A DNA stretch of 44,159 nucleotides from Rhodocyclaceae bacterium (GCA_020445745.1 JAGRGB010000081.1:1-44159), one strand, 5' to 3'. Positions 26,290 to 35,385 are shown, counted from the stretch's first letter. The notes: generated by a model not told the origin, from the sequence alone. Translations and numbers: made by a program.

Positions 26290-28497
26290 ATGCCACGCGA
26301 CGATTCCCCCGAGACCGGCAAGAATTCCCGAGCGAGCAATTTCCGTCGCCTGAGGCGCAGTGGTCATCGCTTCGCGATGCCGTGGCTGTCGCTGCGCCGC
26401 TGGCGGCGGCGGGCGGCACTGGTCGGGGCTGCGATGCTTGCCGGCCTGGTCGCGATCATCTTCGCGATCGGTGCAGAGCTGGCAATCAGCGGCCACGAAC
26501 AGCTGATGCACATCTCGCCGTGGCTGGCGCTGGTCATCGCACCGGCGGGTTTCGCGGCGATGGCCTACCTCTCGCGCAAGTACTTTCCGGGCACCCAGGG
26601 TAGCGGCATACCCCAGACCATCGCCGCATCGATCACCGACGACGACAAGCTGCGCCGCGCTCTGGTGTCCCCGCGAATCATGGTGGGCAAGATCTTGCTG
26701 ACCCTCGGCGGCCTGCTGTCCGGCGCCACCATCGGCCGCGAGGGCCCATCGGTGCAGATCGGCGCATCGGTGCTCAATACCCTGTCCGGCAGGAAGCGCG
26801 GGCGCATCGCGCCGACCCGCGACCTCGTCATCGCCGGCGGAGCGGCCGGCGTCGCAGCGGCATTCAACACGCCACTGGGCGGAATCATGTTCGCGATCGA
26901 GGAGTTGTCGCGAAATCGGCCCTTCATGGCCAACAGCATGACGCTGATCGCGGTCATCTTCGCCGGTCTGATGTCGCTCGCAACGCTCGGCACCTACACC
27001 TATTTCGGTACCACCCACGCGACCCTGGCGTGGCCCTACGCGATGTGGCCGGTGATCGTCTGCGGTGCCAGCGGCGGTGTCCTGGGTGGCCTGTTCACGC
27101 GGCTGCTGATCAAGACCACCCGCAACCTGCCGGGCCGCCTCGGCGCCTTCGCCCGTGCCTTTCCGGTGCGCTTCGCCGCGCTGTGCGGCCTCGGCACCGC
27201 GGCCATCGGCCTCGCCACCGCGGGCCTCAGCTACGGAACCGGCTACGCCGAGATCAAGGGCGCGCTCGAAGGTACCGAGCAGTTGCCGGTCTACTATGCG
27301 CTGGCCAAGGCAGGCGCGATCCTGCTGGCCTTCGTCAGCGGCATCCCCGGAGGGCTGTTCGCACCGGCGCTCGCGGTCGGCGCCGGCATCGGCGCCAACA
27401 TCGCCCCGTTCTTTCCCGACGTGCAGAGCTCGGCGGTGCTGGCTCTCGGCATGGTGGCCTTTCTCTCCGGTGTCACCCAATCGCCGATAACCGCCTTCGT
27501 CATCGTCATGGAGATGACGGCCAACCACAGCCTGCTGCTGCCACTGATGTGTGCCTCGGTCACCGCCCATGCGTTCTCGCGAAGCCTTGCGCCGACCCCA
27601 CTCTACGATGCGATGGCCTACACCATCCTGCGGCGCTACAACAGCGCCAAGCGCGGCCAGATGAACCTCGCCGCAGCGCGCCGGCAAAAGGAGGAGCGGG
27701 CCGCCGCCGAGCGGGCCGCCGCGGCCACGGTAGTGGCGCGAACGACCACCGTCACGCAACCGCCGCCAGCCGTGCTCGAGCAACCCGCGATCCTGCGGCC
27801 GCGGAACGCCGATGGCGGCTTCGCGCCGCAGCCGAGGCCGGCGGCGCCTGCGGCAGCGATGCACACGAAGCGCGGCCTGCCGCCGATCGCGGCGATATTC
27901 AAGCGTCGTGACAGGGTCGTGCCGGCGCTGCATCGGCCGCCGCGCCCCGTCGACGGCGACGACGGCGCGCCCGGGCAGCAGGACGTGCCCGAGACCGGGT
28001 TCGCCGAGGATGCGGCGGACCGGCTGGTCGAGGACACCACCCTCGCCCGGACAGATGCCGGTTCGGGCGATGCCGAAGCCGAAGCTGCAAACGCCGCGGA
28101 GCGTTCGCCATCGCCGCACGGAAGCGATGCGGTGGCAGTCGCCGACAGCGACGAGGGCGACGCGGTCGGCCATCTGGACGCCGCCGGCGCCGCTGTGGAC
28201 GACACCGCGACGGTATCCGACGACGAAGCGTCGGCCGACGCGACGGCCGCAATCGACACCAGCGCTTCCGAGGACGCGACGAGCAAGTCCGACACGGAAG
28301 CTGCGCACGCCGTGGCGCCCGCGCTCGACGGCCCGCCGCCAGCCACAGCGAACGAGAACAGCGATGACGACGACGCGCAATCGCCGGCAGTCGATGAGGC
28401 GGGGCCCGGCGACCCGCCGACCGGAGAAGCCGAGGCACCCGGCTCGCGGCGCTGGTTCGGCTGGTTCGGACGGCGCCGCAGCGCGGGCGGCAGGTAG
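26290..28497 (+). CDS. ClC-family H+/Cl- antiporter with a long acidic C-terminal tail
   Basis: An inner-membrane anion transporter, 735 aa. The ClC core (residues about 40-450) has GSGIP (104-108), GREGP with gating E151, AFNTPLGGIMFAIEEL with the internal proton glutamate E205, GIPGGLFAPAL, and the anion-coordinating Y439 in PTPLYDAM. All residues for a coupled H+/Cl- exchanger are therefore present. The last 275 or so residues are atypical: a Pro/Ala linker, then Asp/Glu/Ala-rich low complexity, ending in a short aromatic-basic patch (WFGWFGRRRS). No CBS domain is seen. ATG 26290 follows GGAG at a rather long 12 nt. It is divergent from marR. Confidence 0.93.
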   Translation: MPRDDSPETGKNSRASNFRRLRRSGHRFAMPWLSLRRWRRRAALVGAAMLAGLVAIIFAIGAELAISGHEQLMHISPWLALVIAPAGFAAMAYLSRKYFPGTQGSGIPQTIAASITDDDKLRRALVSPRIMVGKILLTLGGLLSGATIGREGPSVQIGASVLNTLSGRKRGRIAPTRDLVIAGGAAGVAAAFNTPLGGIMFAIEELSRNRPFMANSMTLIAVIFAGLMSLATLGTYTYFGTTHATLAWPYAMWPVIVCGASGGVLGGLFTRLLIKTTRNLPGRLGAFARAFPVRFAALCGLGTAAIGLATAGLSYGTGYAEIKGALEGTEQLPVYYALAKAGAILLAFVSGIPGGLFAPALAVGAGIGANIAPFFPDVQSSAVLALGMVAFLSGVTQSPITAFVIVMEMTANHSLLLPLMCASVTAHAFSRSLAPTPLYDAMAYTILRRYNSAKRGQMNLAAARRQKEERAAAERAAAATVVARTTTVTQPPPAVLEQPAILRPRNADGGFAPQPRPAAPAAAMHTKRGLPPIAAIFKRRDRVVPALHRPPRPVDGDDGAPGQQDVPETGFAEDAADRLVEDTTLARTDAGSGDAEAEAANAAERSPSPHGSDAVAVADSDEGDAVGHLDAAGAAVDDTATVSDDEASADATAAIDTSASEDATSKSDTEAAHAVAPALDGPPPATANENSDDDDAQSPAVDEAGPGDPPTGEAEAPGSRRWFGWFGRRRSAGGR

Positions 28498-28523
28498 CCG
28501 GGCGAAGGCATCCGCCCGCCCGA

Positions 28524-28548
28524 CGGTCGACGGCCCGGCGGTCGACCG
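28524..28548 (+). terminator. Hairpin downstream of the ClC gene
   Basis: An 8-bp perfect stem CGGTCGAC/GTCGACCG with a 9-nt loop, 27 bp after the stop. There is no T-run, so terminator function is uncertain. The remaining 240 bp before the next gene are GC-rich and show no supported gene. Confidence 0.28.
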
Positions 28549-28788
28549 CCACGGCAGCGCCGGGAAGACCTCTCTCCTGGAGACGGCGGCGGCGGGGCAT
28601 GCCCGCCGATGCGAGCCGCGGCCGCAGTGGCGAGGTCCGAGGCCACGTTCAAGCGCGCCCGTCGCGCGTTCGCCGCTGCGTCATCGCGATCCTCGCCGCA
28701 GCGATCGCAATGGCGAATGCCGCCTCGTTCCGGCATGCGCGACCGATCAACCGGACCGGACCGCGGCGATGCGGATCGAAACCCGGTG

Positions 28789-29619
28789 ATGCCGTCCGAC
28801 CCGACCCTGATTGCCACGCTGCTGGGTGGCGTGGTCGGCCTGGTGCTGGCGCTCTCCGGCGCCGGCGGCGGCATCATCGCGGTTCCGCTGCTGGTGTTCG
28901 GCCTGCACCTGCCGATGATCGCAGCCGCGCCGGTGGGCCTGATCGCGGTCGGGCTGGCGGCCATGCTCGGCGCCGGCCTCGGGCTCCGGAACGGCATCGT
29001 CCGCTATCGAGCCGCCACCCTGATCGGCAGCATCGGCATGCTGGCGGCGCCGATCGGCGTCTGGCTGGCCGAGCACATTCCGAATCCGCCATTGCTGATC
29101 GCCTTCGCCGGCGTGCTCGCCGTCACCGGCGTCCGCAGCTGGCGCCGTGCCCGCCCACCGGTCGGCGAGTGCGCCTCGGCGCCGCGGCCGTTGCCGTGCC
29201 ATGTCGATCCGGCCGAGGGCCGACTGCACTGGACCGCGCCGTGCGCGCGGGCGCTGGCCGCCGTCGGGCTGCTGTCCGGCACCCTCAGCGGACTGCTCGG
29301 CGTCGGTGGCGGTTTCGTCATCGTGCCGGCGCTGCAGCGCCATACCGACCTCGACAGCCGCAGCATCCTGGCGACCTCTCTGGCCGTGATCGCGTTGGTG
29401 TCGATCGGCGGCATCGTCGCCGCCGGCCTGCACGGACGCATCGACTGGCCGACCGCACTGCCGTTCGCCGGCGGTGCCGCGCTGGCGTTGCTGGCCGGCC
29501 GCCTGGTCGCCGGGCGGGTCCAGGGTAACCGCCTCGACCAGGCCTTCGCGCTCGTCTGCTTCGGCGTCGCGCTGCTGATGGTGGCTCGTGGCAGCGGGCT
29601 GATCGACTATGGCGGATGA
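28789..29619 (+). CDS. TauE/SafE-family membrane permease
   Basis: An inner-membrane protein of 276 aa with about eight transmembrane helices in two halves. Each half begins with the family glycine motif: LVLALSGAGGGIIAVPLLV in the first, LSGLLGVGGGFVIVPAL in the second. Members export sulfite, sulfonates or related small anions. The loop between the halves contains two cysteines. ATG 28789 begins a normal family N-terminus (MPSDPTLIATLLGGVVG), although no Shine-Dalgarno is seen and the frame is open upstream to 28609. The substrate cannot be deduced. Confidence 0.88.
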   Translation: MPSDPTLIATLLGGVVGLVLALSGAGGGIIAVPLLVFGLHLPMIAAAPVGLIAVGLAAMLGAGLGLRNGIVRYRAATLIGSIGMLAAPIGVWLAEHIPNPPLLIAFAGVLAVTGVRSWRRARPPVGECASAPRPLPCHVDPAEGRLHWTAPCARALAAVGLLSGTLSGLLGVGGGFVIVPALQRHTDLDSRSILATSLAVIALVSIGGIVAAGLHGRIDWPTALPFAGGAALALLAGRLVAGRVQGNRLDQAFALVCFGVALLMVARGSGLIDYGG

Positions 29620-29791
29620 ACGTTCCGGACTTGTCGGCCGGCTCGAAGATTCCACTCGATTTTTCTCGAATGATGCTCCTTGACTAATGACGGGCTCCGA
29701 TCGGGGGCCTTCGTCGAACCGAGCGGAACCCATTCGCCGTATTCGGTTCGCTCGGCGTTGCGTCGAAAGAAGAACCAACAAGGAGACCAAC

Positions 29792-30171
29792 ATGAGAGTC
29801 GGATCGATTGCGACGGCAACCGTCGCCGCACTGCTGCTGGCGTCCCGAGGGACGACCGAGAAATCGCTCCAGGAAAAAGGCCAGCGCCCCTGGAATGGCG
29901 CGCAACTCGCGGACATGTTCGCCACCGGCGCTTTCGATTTCAAGGGCTCGGAAGGCAACATGTCGACGGTTCACTTCCACGCCGATCACACCGTCGATGT
30001 CAGTTGGCAGGGTGGCGGCGACACACCACGGACGATGCGGTGTGCACGATCTACAAGGAGATTCGCGGGGGCAAGGAGGGTTGCGCACGGGTCTACCGCA
30101 CGGGACCGGATCAATACACCGCGTTTCGCATGGATGGCAGTCTGCGCGGCATCTTCAAGCCCGCGAAGTGA
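29792..30171 (+). pseudogene. Frameshifted small secreted-protein gene
   Basis: AAGGAG lies 6 nt before ATG 29792, and the first 75 or so codons read as a secreted-type protein (MRVGSIATATVAALLLAS, then AQLADMFATGAF and STVHFHADHTVDVSW). Near 30015-30030 the frame is lost. The continuation lies one frame away (DDAVCTIYKEIRGGKEGC, YTAFRMDGSLRGIFKPAK) and ends at TGA 30169-30171, just before a strong terminator. Joined, the two halves resemble small periplasmic proteins with a lipocalin-like C..W/Y..GK..C pattern. A single-base deletion explains it. It could be a true pseudogene, a sequencing error or a programmed frameshift. Confidence 0.7.
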
Positions 30172-30183
30172 GTTCCGGACTAC

Positions 30184-30223
30184 CACGAGAAACGGGGAGT
30201 CCGCGGACTCCCCGTTTCTCGTG
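30184..30223. terminator. Perfect 40-bp palindrome, bidirectional terminator
   Basis: A 20-bp perfect inverted repeat with no spacer, centred on CCGCGG between 30203 and 30204. It lies 12 bp after the frameshifted gene and 45 bp beyond the convergent htpG stop. No long T-run follows on either strand. The position between convergent genes and the stem strength support termination in both directions. Confidence 0.7.
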
Positions 30224-30244
30224 CAAAATCGATGATCACTCATC

Positions 30245-30260
30245 GAAGCGACTTCGCTTC
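30245..30260 (-). terminator. Hairpin downstream of htpG
   Basis: A GAAGCG/CGCTTC stem with a 4-nt loop, 8 bp after the htpG stop. On the minus strand it is followed some 10 bp later by a short T-tract (ATTTTG). It may act together with the larger palindrome next to it. Confidence 0.4.
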
Positions 30261-30268
30261 AGGAAAGT

Positions 30269-32233
30269 TCAGGATTCGACGATGATCCTGCTCTCGCCGG
30301 AATCCCCGCTCATCGCCAGCATCAGCGCATTGATACGCTTGACGAAGCTGGCGGGATCCTCGAGGGTGCCGCCCTCGGCGAGCAGCGCCTGGTCGAACAA
30401 CACCTGGGCCCAGTCGTCGAACCGGGCGGTCTCGGTGTCGAGACGACGTACCGCCGGGTGGGCGGGGTTGATCTCGAGGATCGGCTGACTCGCCGGTGCG
30501 TCCTGGCCGGCCGCCTTGAGGATGCGCGCGAGGTTCTGGCCCATGTCGTGCTCGTCGGCGACCAGGCAGGCCGGCGAATCGGTCAGCCGATGGGTCACCC
30601 GCACCTCCTTGACGCGGTCGCCGAGGGCGATCTTCATCTTGTCGACCAGATCCTTCATGTCGCCGGCGGCGGACTCGGCGGCCTTCTTCTCTTCCTCGTC
30701 CTCGAGTTCGCCCAGATCGAGCCCGCCCTTGGCCACCGACTGCAGCTGCTTGCCGTCGAACTCGGTGAGGCTGCCGACCACCCACTCGTCGACCCGGTCG
30801 GCGAGCAGCAGCACCTCGATGCCCTTCTTGCGGAAGATCTCCAGGTGGGGGCTGTTCTTCGCCGCCTTGAAGCTCTCCGCGGTGACGAAGTAGATCTTGT
30901 CCTGGCCTTCCTTCATCCGGCCGATGTAGTCGGCCAGCGACACCGCCTGCTCCTCGCTGTCGTCGCGCGTGGTCGAGAAGCGCAGCAGGCCGGCGATCTT
31001 CTCCTTGTTCGCAAAGTCCTCGCCGACGCCCTCCTTCAGGACACGGCCGAACTCCTTCCAGAACTTCGCGTATTTCTCCTGGTCGCTGCCGGCCAGATCC
31101 TCCAGCATCGACAGCACCTTCTTGGTGCAGCCGGCGCGGATCGCGTCGATGTCCTTCGATTCCTGCAGGATCTCGCGCGATACGTTGAGCGGCAGGTCGG
31201 CCGAATCGACGACACCGCGAACGAAGCGCAGGTAGAGCGGCATCAGCTTCTCGGCGTCATCCATGATGAACACGCGGCGGACATACAGCTTGACGCCGTG
31301 GCGGGCATTGCGGTCCCACATGTCGAACGGCGCGTGGGACGGCACGTACAGCAATTGGGTGTATTCGTGGCGGCCCTCGACCCGCGAGTGGGTCCACGCC
31401 AGCGGCTCGTCGTAGTCATGGCCGACGTGCTTGTAGAAGGCCTTGTACTCGTCCTCGGAGATCTCGCTCTTCGAGCGTGCCCACAGCGCACTGGCCTGGT
31501 TGACGGTCTCGTCGTCGTCGGTCTCGACCTGTTCCTTCTTCTCCTCGTCCCATTCCTCCTTCTTCATCACGATCGGCTGGACGATGTGATCGGAGTACTT
31601 GCGGATCAGCGAACGCAGGCGCCAGCCCGACAGCAGGTCGTCCTGATCGTCGCGCAGATGGAGGATGATCTCGGTGCCGCGTCCGGCCTTCTCGGCCGCG
31701 TCGATGGTGTACGCGCCGGCGGTGTCGCCGCTCATCGTGCACTCCCACTTGACTGCCTCGGTGACCGGGGCGCCGGCGCGGCGGGTCAGCACGGTGACCT
31801 TGTCGGCGACGATGAACGAGGAATAGAAGCCGACGCCGAACTGGCCGATCAGGTGGGCATCCTTCTGGCGGTCGCCGGTGAGGGCGCTGAAGAATTCGCG
31901 GGTACCCGACTTGGCGATCGTGCCGAGGTTGGTGACGACCTCGTCACGACTCATGCCGATGCCGTTGTCGGACACGATCACGGTGCGCGATTCCTTGTCG
32001 AAGCTGACCCGGATCCGGGCATCGCCGCCGCCCTCGAGCAGTTCCGGGTCGTCCAGCGACTCGAAGCGCAGCTTGTCGCAGGCATCGGCGGCATTGGAAA
32101 TCAGCTCGCGAAGGAAGATTTCGCGGTTGGAATACAGGGAATGAATCATCAGGTGAAGCAGCTGCTTCACCTCGGCCTGGAAGTTCATCGTCTGGGCCGC
32201 GCTGCTGCTGGCCCCGGCATTGGCTCCGGTCAT
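30269..32233 (-). CDS. htpG: Molecular chaperone HtpG (bacterial Hsp90)
   Basis: A cytosolic ATP-dependent Hsp90 chaperone, 654 aa. GHKL ATPase N-domain: [21 protein letters not shown] (catalytic Glu and Asn), SDNGIGM, and [17 protein letters not shown]. The middle domain has [26 protein letters not shown], and a C-terminal dimerisation domain follows. The start is ATG 32233, with GGAG 9 nt upstream. The longer start (GTG 32278) would lie inside the -10 box of the heat-shock promoter and is therefore rejected. It ends convergently against terminators. Confidence 0.97.
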   Translation of the reverse strand: MTGANAGASSSAAQTMNFQAEVKQLLHLMIHSLYSNREIFLRELISNAADACDKLRFESLDDPELLEGGGDARIRVSFDKESRTVIVSDNGIGMSRDEVVTNLGTIAKSGTREFFSALTGDRQKDAHLIGQFGVGFYSSFIVADKVTVLTRRAGAPVTEAVKWECTMSGDTAGAYTIDAAEKAGRGTEIILHLRDDQDDLLSGWRLRSLIRKYSDHIVQPIVMKKEEWDEEKKEQVETDDDETVNQASALWARSKSEISEDEYKAFYKHVGHDYDEPLAWTHSRVEGRHEYTQLLYVPSHAPFDMWDRNARHGVKLYVRRVFIMDDAEKLMPLYLRFVRGVVDSADLPLNVSREILQESKDIDAIRAGCTKKVLSMLEDLAGSDQEKYAKFWKEFGRVLKEGVGEDFANKEKIAGLLRFSTTRDDSEEQAVSLADYIGRMKEGQDKIYFVTAESFKAAKNSPHLEIFRKKGIEVLLLADRVDEWVVGSLTEFDGKQLQSVAKGGLDLGELEDEEEKKAAESAAGDMKDLVDKMKIALGDRVKEVRVTHRLTDSPACLVADEHDMGQNLARILKAAGQDAPASQPILEINPAHPAVRRLDTETARFDDWAQVLFDQALLAEGGTLEDPASFVKRINALMLAMSGDSGESRIIVES

Positions 32234-32276
32234 CGGCTCGAACTCCGTTTCTGGGTTGGACGTGTGGTGATTGGCC

Positions 32277-32304
32277 ACATGGGTCCGCCCCGGAGAATTT
32301 CAAG
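32277..32304 (-). promoter_or_regulatory. Sigma-32 (RpoH) heat-shock promoter of htpG
   Basis: On the minus strand, CTTGAAA (32304-32298), a 13-nt spacer, then ACCCATGT (32284-32277). The known RpoH consensus is CTTGAA, 13-14 nt, CCCCATNT. The match is close and the spacing right. The predicted transcript start near 32270 gives a leader of about 37 nt before ATG 32233. Confidence 0.72.
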
Positions 32305-32351
32305 CCCCCGACACCTGCCAGCCACTGCAGCGGGCATCCGGGCGTGCCGTG

Positions 32352-32900
32352 TCAGCGATATTCGATCGCCAGCACCTCGACCTCACGGGGCCCCGCCGGG
32401 CTGTCGAAACGCACCAGATCGCCCTCGCGCGCCTTGATCAGCGCCCGCGCGATCGGCGAGATCCAGCTCACCCTGCCGGCACCGGCATCGGCCTCGTCCA
32501 CGCCGACGATCTGGAAGGTCTGCTCGTTGCAGCCGTCGGCATCACAGATCGTCACCGTGGCACCGAAGAAAACCTGTTCGAGGTGGCCCTGCTCGGACGG
32601 ATCGACCACCGTCGCGCTTTCGATGCGCTTGATCAGGAAGCGGATGCGGCGATCGATCTCGCGCAAGCGCTTCTTGCCGTAGATGTAATCGCCGTTCTCG
32701 GATCGATCACCGTTACCAGCGGCCCATGACACCACTTCGACGATTCCGGGACGTTCCCGCCTGACCAGATCGTCGAGTTCACCGCGCAGGGCATCGTAGC
32801 CGCGCCGCGTCATGTAGTTGCGGCCGGCAGGAACGGCCGGCTGTTGGGCAGCCGGGCCGTCGTCCTCGTCGTCGGATTCCCTTACGAAAGCCTTGTTCAA
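32352..32900 (-). CDS. greB: Transcription elongation factor GreB (long N-terminal form)
   Basis: Binds the RNA polymerase secondary channel and stimulates cleavage of backtracked RNA; 182 aa. The coiled-coil domain has YMTRRGYDALRGELDDLVRRERP and GDRSENGDYIYGKKRLREIDRRIRFL, whose acidic tip (D, E) is the cleavage-stimulating site. The C-terminal FKBP-like domain has VFFGATVTI and SPIARALI. The product begins NKAFVRESDDEDD, the start seen in betaproteobacterial GreB, so translation most likely begins at the TTG codon at 32900. It lies 31 bp downstream of the DUF3567 gene on the same strand. Confidence 0.94.
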   Translation of the reverse strand: MNKAFVRESDDEDDGPAAQQPAVPAGRNYMTRRGYDALRGELDDLVRRERPGIVEVVSWAAGNGDRSENGDYIYGKKRLREIDRRIRFLIKRIESATVVDPSEQGHLEQVFFGATVTICDADGCNEQTFQIVGVDEADAGAGRVSWISPIARALIKAREGDLVRFDSPAGPREVEVLAIEYR

Positions 32901-32931
32901 TCGTCTTGCAGGATGCCCAGCCCCGAATCGC

Positions 32932-33165
32932 TCAATGGTAGATGGCCGGCTGATTGAGCAGGCCGCCGTAGTGTTCGACGAGTATATCGAAAGCATCCTC
33001 GTCCGAGCCATTGGCGATCACGCCGTCGAGTTCCTCGCGGAAGCGCTGGGCTGCCGCGGCGCGGATCACCATGCCACGGCCGAGGCGCTTGTCGATGACC
33101 TCGATGGCGTCGTGCCCCGGGTAATCGACAACGTAGAGCTGCTGGTCGTTATAAACAATTTGCAT
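32932..33165 (-). CDS. DUF3567-family protein
   Basis: 77 aa, unknown function. It begins MQIVYNDQQLYVVDYPG, contains EVIDKRLGRGMVIRAAAAQRFREEL and ends LLNQPAIYH, the family pattern known mainly from betaproteobacteria. Translation is strongly signalled: AGGAGG lies 6 nt before ATG 33165. It is likely co-transcribed with greB downstream and is divergent from the DUF465 gene. Confidence 0.85.
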   Translation of the reverse strand: MQIVYNDQQLYVVDYPGHDAIEVIDKRLGRGMVIRAAAAQRFREELDGVIANGSDEDAFDILVEHYGGLLNQPAIYH

Positions 33166-33258
33166 GGCAAACCTCCTGGCAGTCCGGAAGCGCCTCAGCC
33201 TCCGGGGTACAACCCAAAAATGGGTGCGTCCACTCGCATTTCAAGGGCTTGCGCCGTG

Positions 33259-33287
33259 TTGTCAATCATCGACACCGGGCATACCAT
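33259..33287 (+). promoter_or_regulatory. Possible sigma-70 promoter for the DUF465 gene
   Basis: TTGTCA (33259-33264), a 17-nt spacer, TACCAT (33282-33287), about 59 bp before the start. The spacing is right but both hexamers are imperfect. Confidence 0.3.
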
Positions 33288-33345
33288 ACCGCGAGCCTTG
33301 TACTCGATTACGGCGCCTGTCGGTGCCGGCTTTAGCGGATCGGCA

Positions 33346-33558
33346 ATGAGCGAGACCTTCGAAGATGTGACGAATCTGGCATTGCGCCTCGAAGAATTGC
33401 GTGCCGAACATCGCGACCTCGATGTCGCCATTACCCAGCTCAGCGAAACCCCGCCCGAGGACGAATTGCTGATCCGGCGGCTGAAGAAGCGCAAGCTGAT
33501 GCTCAAGGACCGGATCGCGTTGATCGAGCGGATGCTCGAACCCGACGAGCCGGCATGA
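33346..33558 (+). CDS. DUF465 (YdcH-type) small coiled-coil protein
   Basis: 70 aa, charged and helical throughout: LALRLEELRAEHRDLDVAITQL, a loop with PPEDELLIRRLKKRKLMLKDRIALIERML. This is the hairpin of two helices typical of YdcH/SlyX-like proteins, whose function is unknown. The start at ATG 33346 gives the family length; the longer open frame runs upstream through the divergent promoter region. The alpha/beta hydrolase gene follows 97 bp later. Confidence 0.85.
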   Translation: MSETFEDVTNLALRLEELRAEHRDLDVAITQLSETPPEDELLIRRLKKRKLMLKDRIALIERMLEPDEPA

Positions 33559-33655
33559 TGCCGCACGGCTGCAAATCGATATGGTGCGGGCTTCCCGGAC
33601 ACCAGCCCCGGCCGGCGCCCCGCGGTACCGGGAATCATCCGGTGGCGGGTTGCGG

Positions 33656-34384
33656 ATGATCGTCTTCGTGCATGGCGCCGGCAACGACCGGCAAGCGTGG
33701 CACAGGCAGTGCGCGTATTTCGCCGATGCCGGCCGACGGCTGCTGGCGCCCGATCTGCCCGGTCACGGTGGAAGCCACGAATCGCCGCTGACGACGATCG
33801 AGGCGATGGCCGACTGGCTGGGCGCCCAGCTCGCCCAGCATGCCTCGGACCCGGTCGCCCTGGTCGGCCACAGCATGGGCTCGCTGATCGCCCTCGAAGC
33901 TGCCGCGCGTGGCGCCGCCCGGGTGGCGTCCCTGACGCTGGTCGGCAGCACCTTGCCGATGCGGGTGGCGCCGGCGCTGCTGGAGGCCGCCCGCAGCGAT
34001 CCCGCGCAGGCGCGGCAGATGATCAACGACTGGTCGTTCGCCGGGCAGGCCGGGGCCGGCGGCGCCGGTCGCGAGCAGGCCCGAGCCGACAATCTGGCGA
34101 TGATGGCGCGCCAGCCGGCCGGCGTGCTGGCGATCGACCTCGGCGCCTGCGACGCCTACACTGGCGGCCCGGCGGCAGCCGCCGCGCTGCGCTGCCCGAC
34201 CTGGCTGGTCTGCGGCGACAGCGACCGCATGACGCCGCTGGCAGGCATCGGCGTCCTGCACGAGGCACTGCGCGGCAGTGGCCGCGAGCCGCAGATCGCG
34301 ACCATCGCGGACTGCGGTCATGCCATCATGGCGGAGCAGCCGGAGCGCTTGAACGAGACGCTGGCGCGTTGCTGCGAGGAATGA
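33656..34384 (+). CDS. Alpha/beta-fold hydrolase
   Basis: A cytoplasmic esterase/lipase-like hydrolase of 242 aa. It begins MIVFVHGAGNDRQAW (oxyanion HG motif), then LLAPDLPGHGGS and the nucleophile elbow GHSMG with S73. The acid is in VCGDSDRMTPL and the catalytic His in DCGHAIMAEQP. The full triad is therefore present. ATG 33656 was chosen because the conserved first strand begins there. The substrate is unknown; this family is too broad to assign from sequence alone. Confidence 0.92.
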   Translation: MIVFVHGAGNDRQAWHRQCAYFADAGRRLLAPDLPGHGGSHESPLTTIEAMADWLGAQLAQHASDPVALVGHSMGSLIALEAAARGAARVASLTLVGSTLPMRVAPALLEAARSDPAQARQMINDWSFAGQAGAGGAGREQARADNLAMMARQPAGVLAIDLGACDAYTGGPAAAAALRCPTWLVCGDSDRMTPLAGIGVLHEALRGSGREPQIATIADCGHAIMAEQPERLNETLARCCEE

Positions 34385-34481
34385 CGCTCGTGGCCTGCCG
34401 GCCGCCACCTCGGTGCCGCGATCTGGCCCACGAGCGATGGGGCATGCGATGACCCCGACGAAGAACAGAGAGGAGCGACGT

Positions 34482-35297
34482 ATGCAGGAGCAGGATCAGG
34501 CCGACAAGCTGGCCCGCGAGGAGGAGGACAGGCGCGCCGAAGCGCTGCCCTTTCCGAAGGTGCGCGACATCGGAGTCGGTTCGCCGTGGCGCTGGCTGGG
34601 GCTGGCCTTGCAGGACCTGCGCTCGTGTCCGATCCCCAGCCTCTTCTACGGCTTCTGCTTCGCCGGCATGGGTCTTCTGATCACCTTCGTGTTCGAGCAT
34701 GCCTACCAGTACACTTCTGCATTGACCTCGGGCTTTCTTCTCGTCGCACCGTTCTTTTCGATGGGCTTGTACGAGATCAGCCGGCGACGGGAACGCGGAG
34801 AAGGCTGCGCGCTGGCGCCGACCACCGTGGTATGGAAGCGCAACGCCGGCAACATCGGCGTGTTCGCGCTGGTGCTGATGGTCATATTCCTGGTCTGGGC
34901 GCGCGCCTCGCTGGTCGTGTTCGCGCTGTTCTACACCGAGGAAATGCCCAACCTGTCGGGCTTCCTGGAACAGATCCTGGCCTTCGAGAACCTCGAATTC
35001 CTGCTGGTCTACATGTGCGTCGGCCTGCTGTTCGCGACCATCGTGTTCGCCGTCAGCGTGGTTGCGATCCCGCTGATGCTGGATCGCAACCAGGACGCCG
35101 TGACGGCGATGCTGGCCAGCGTCACCAGTCTGTTCAGGAATCCGTTCACGATGATGATGTGGGCCGCCGTCATCGTCGGCATGACCGTCGTCGGATTCGC
35201 CACCTTCCACGTCGGCCTGGTGATCGCGATGCCGCTGGTCGGTCATGCCACCTGGCACGCATACCGCGACCTGGTGGAGCCGCTGCCGACCGACTGA
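34482..35297 (+). CDS. DUF2189 family integral membrane protein
   Basis: 271 aa with about six transmembrane helices. A charged cytoplasmic N-terminus (QEQDQADKLAREEEDRR) is followed by LPFPKVRDIGVGSPWRWLGLALQDLR, a pattern known from DUF2189 proteins. Membrane segments include FYGFCFAGMGLLITFVF, GNIGVFALVLMVIFLVW and a C-terminal pair ending GHATWHAYRDLV. AGGAG 6 nt before ATG 34482 supports this start over in-frame ATGs at 34449 and 34413. Function is unknown; in other genomes the family is found near respiratory genes. Confidence 0.87.
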   Translation: MQEQDQADKLAREEEDRRAEALPFPKVRDIGVGSPWRWLGLALQDLRSCPIPSLFYGFCFAGMGLLITFVFEHAYQYTSALTSGFLLVAPFFSMGLYEISRRRERGEGCALAPTTVVWKRNAGNIGVFALVLMVIFLVWARASLVVFALFYTEEMPNLSGFLEQILAFENLEFLLVYMCVGLLFATIVFAVSVVAIPLMLDRNQDAVTAMLASVTSLFRNPFTMMMWAAVIVGMTVVGFATFHVGLVIAMPLVGHATWHAYRDLVEPLPTD

Positions 35298-35385
35298 GGC
35301 CAGCCGCGGCTCACCGGACCACCCTCCGGTCGCTGCGCGGCACCTCGGGGCCGGCATTGCACGGCCAGCGCGTTCGGCGGGGGGC

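Noticed and set aside
30458-32437. Plus-strand frame of 659 codons opposite htpG
   Set aside because: htpG is unmistakable on the other strand; the plus-strand translation is a composition artefact rich in Asp, Val, Leu and His.
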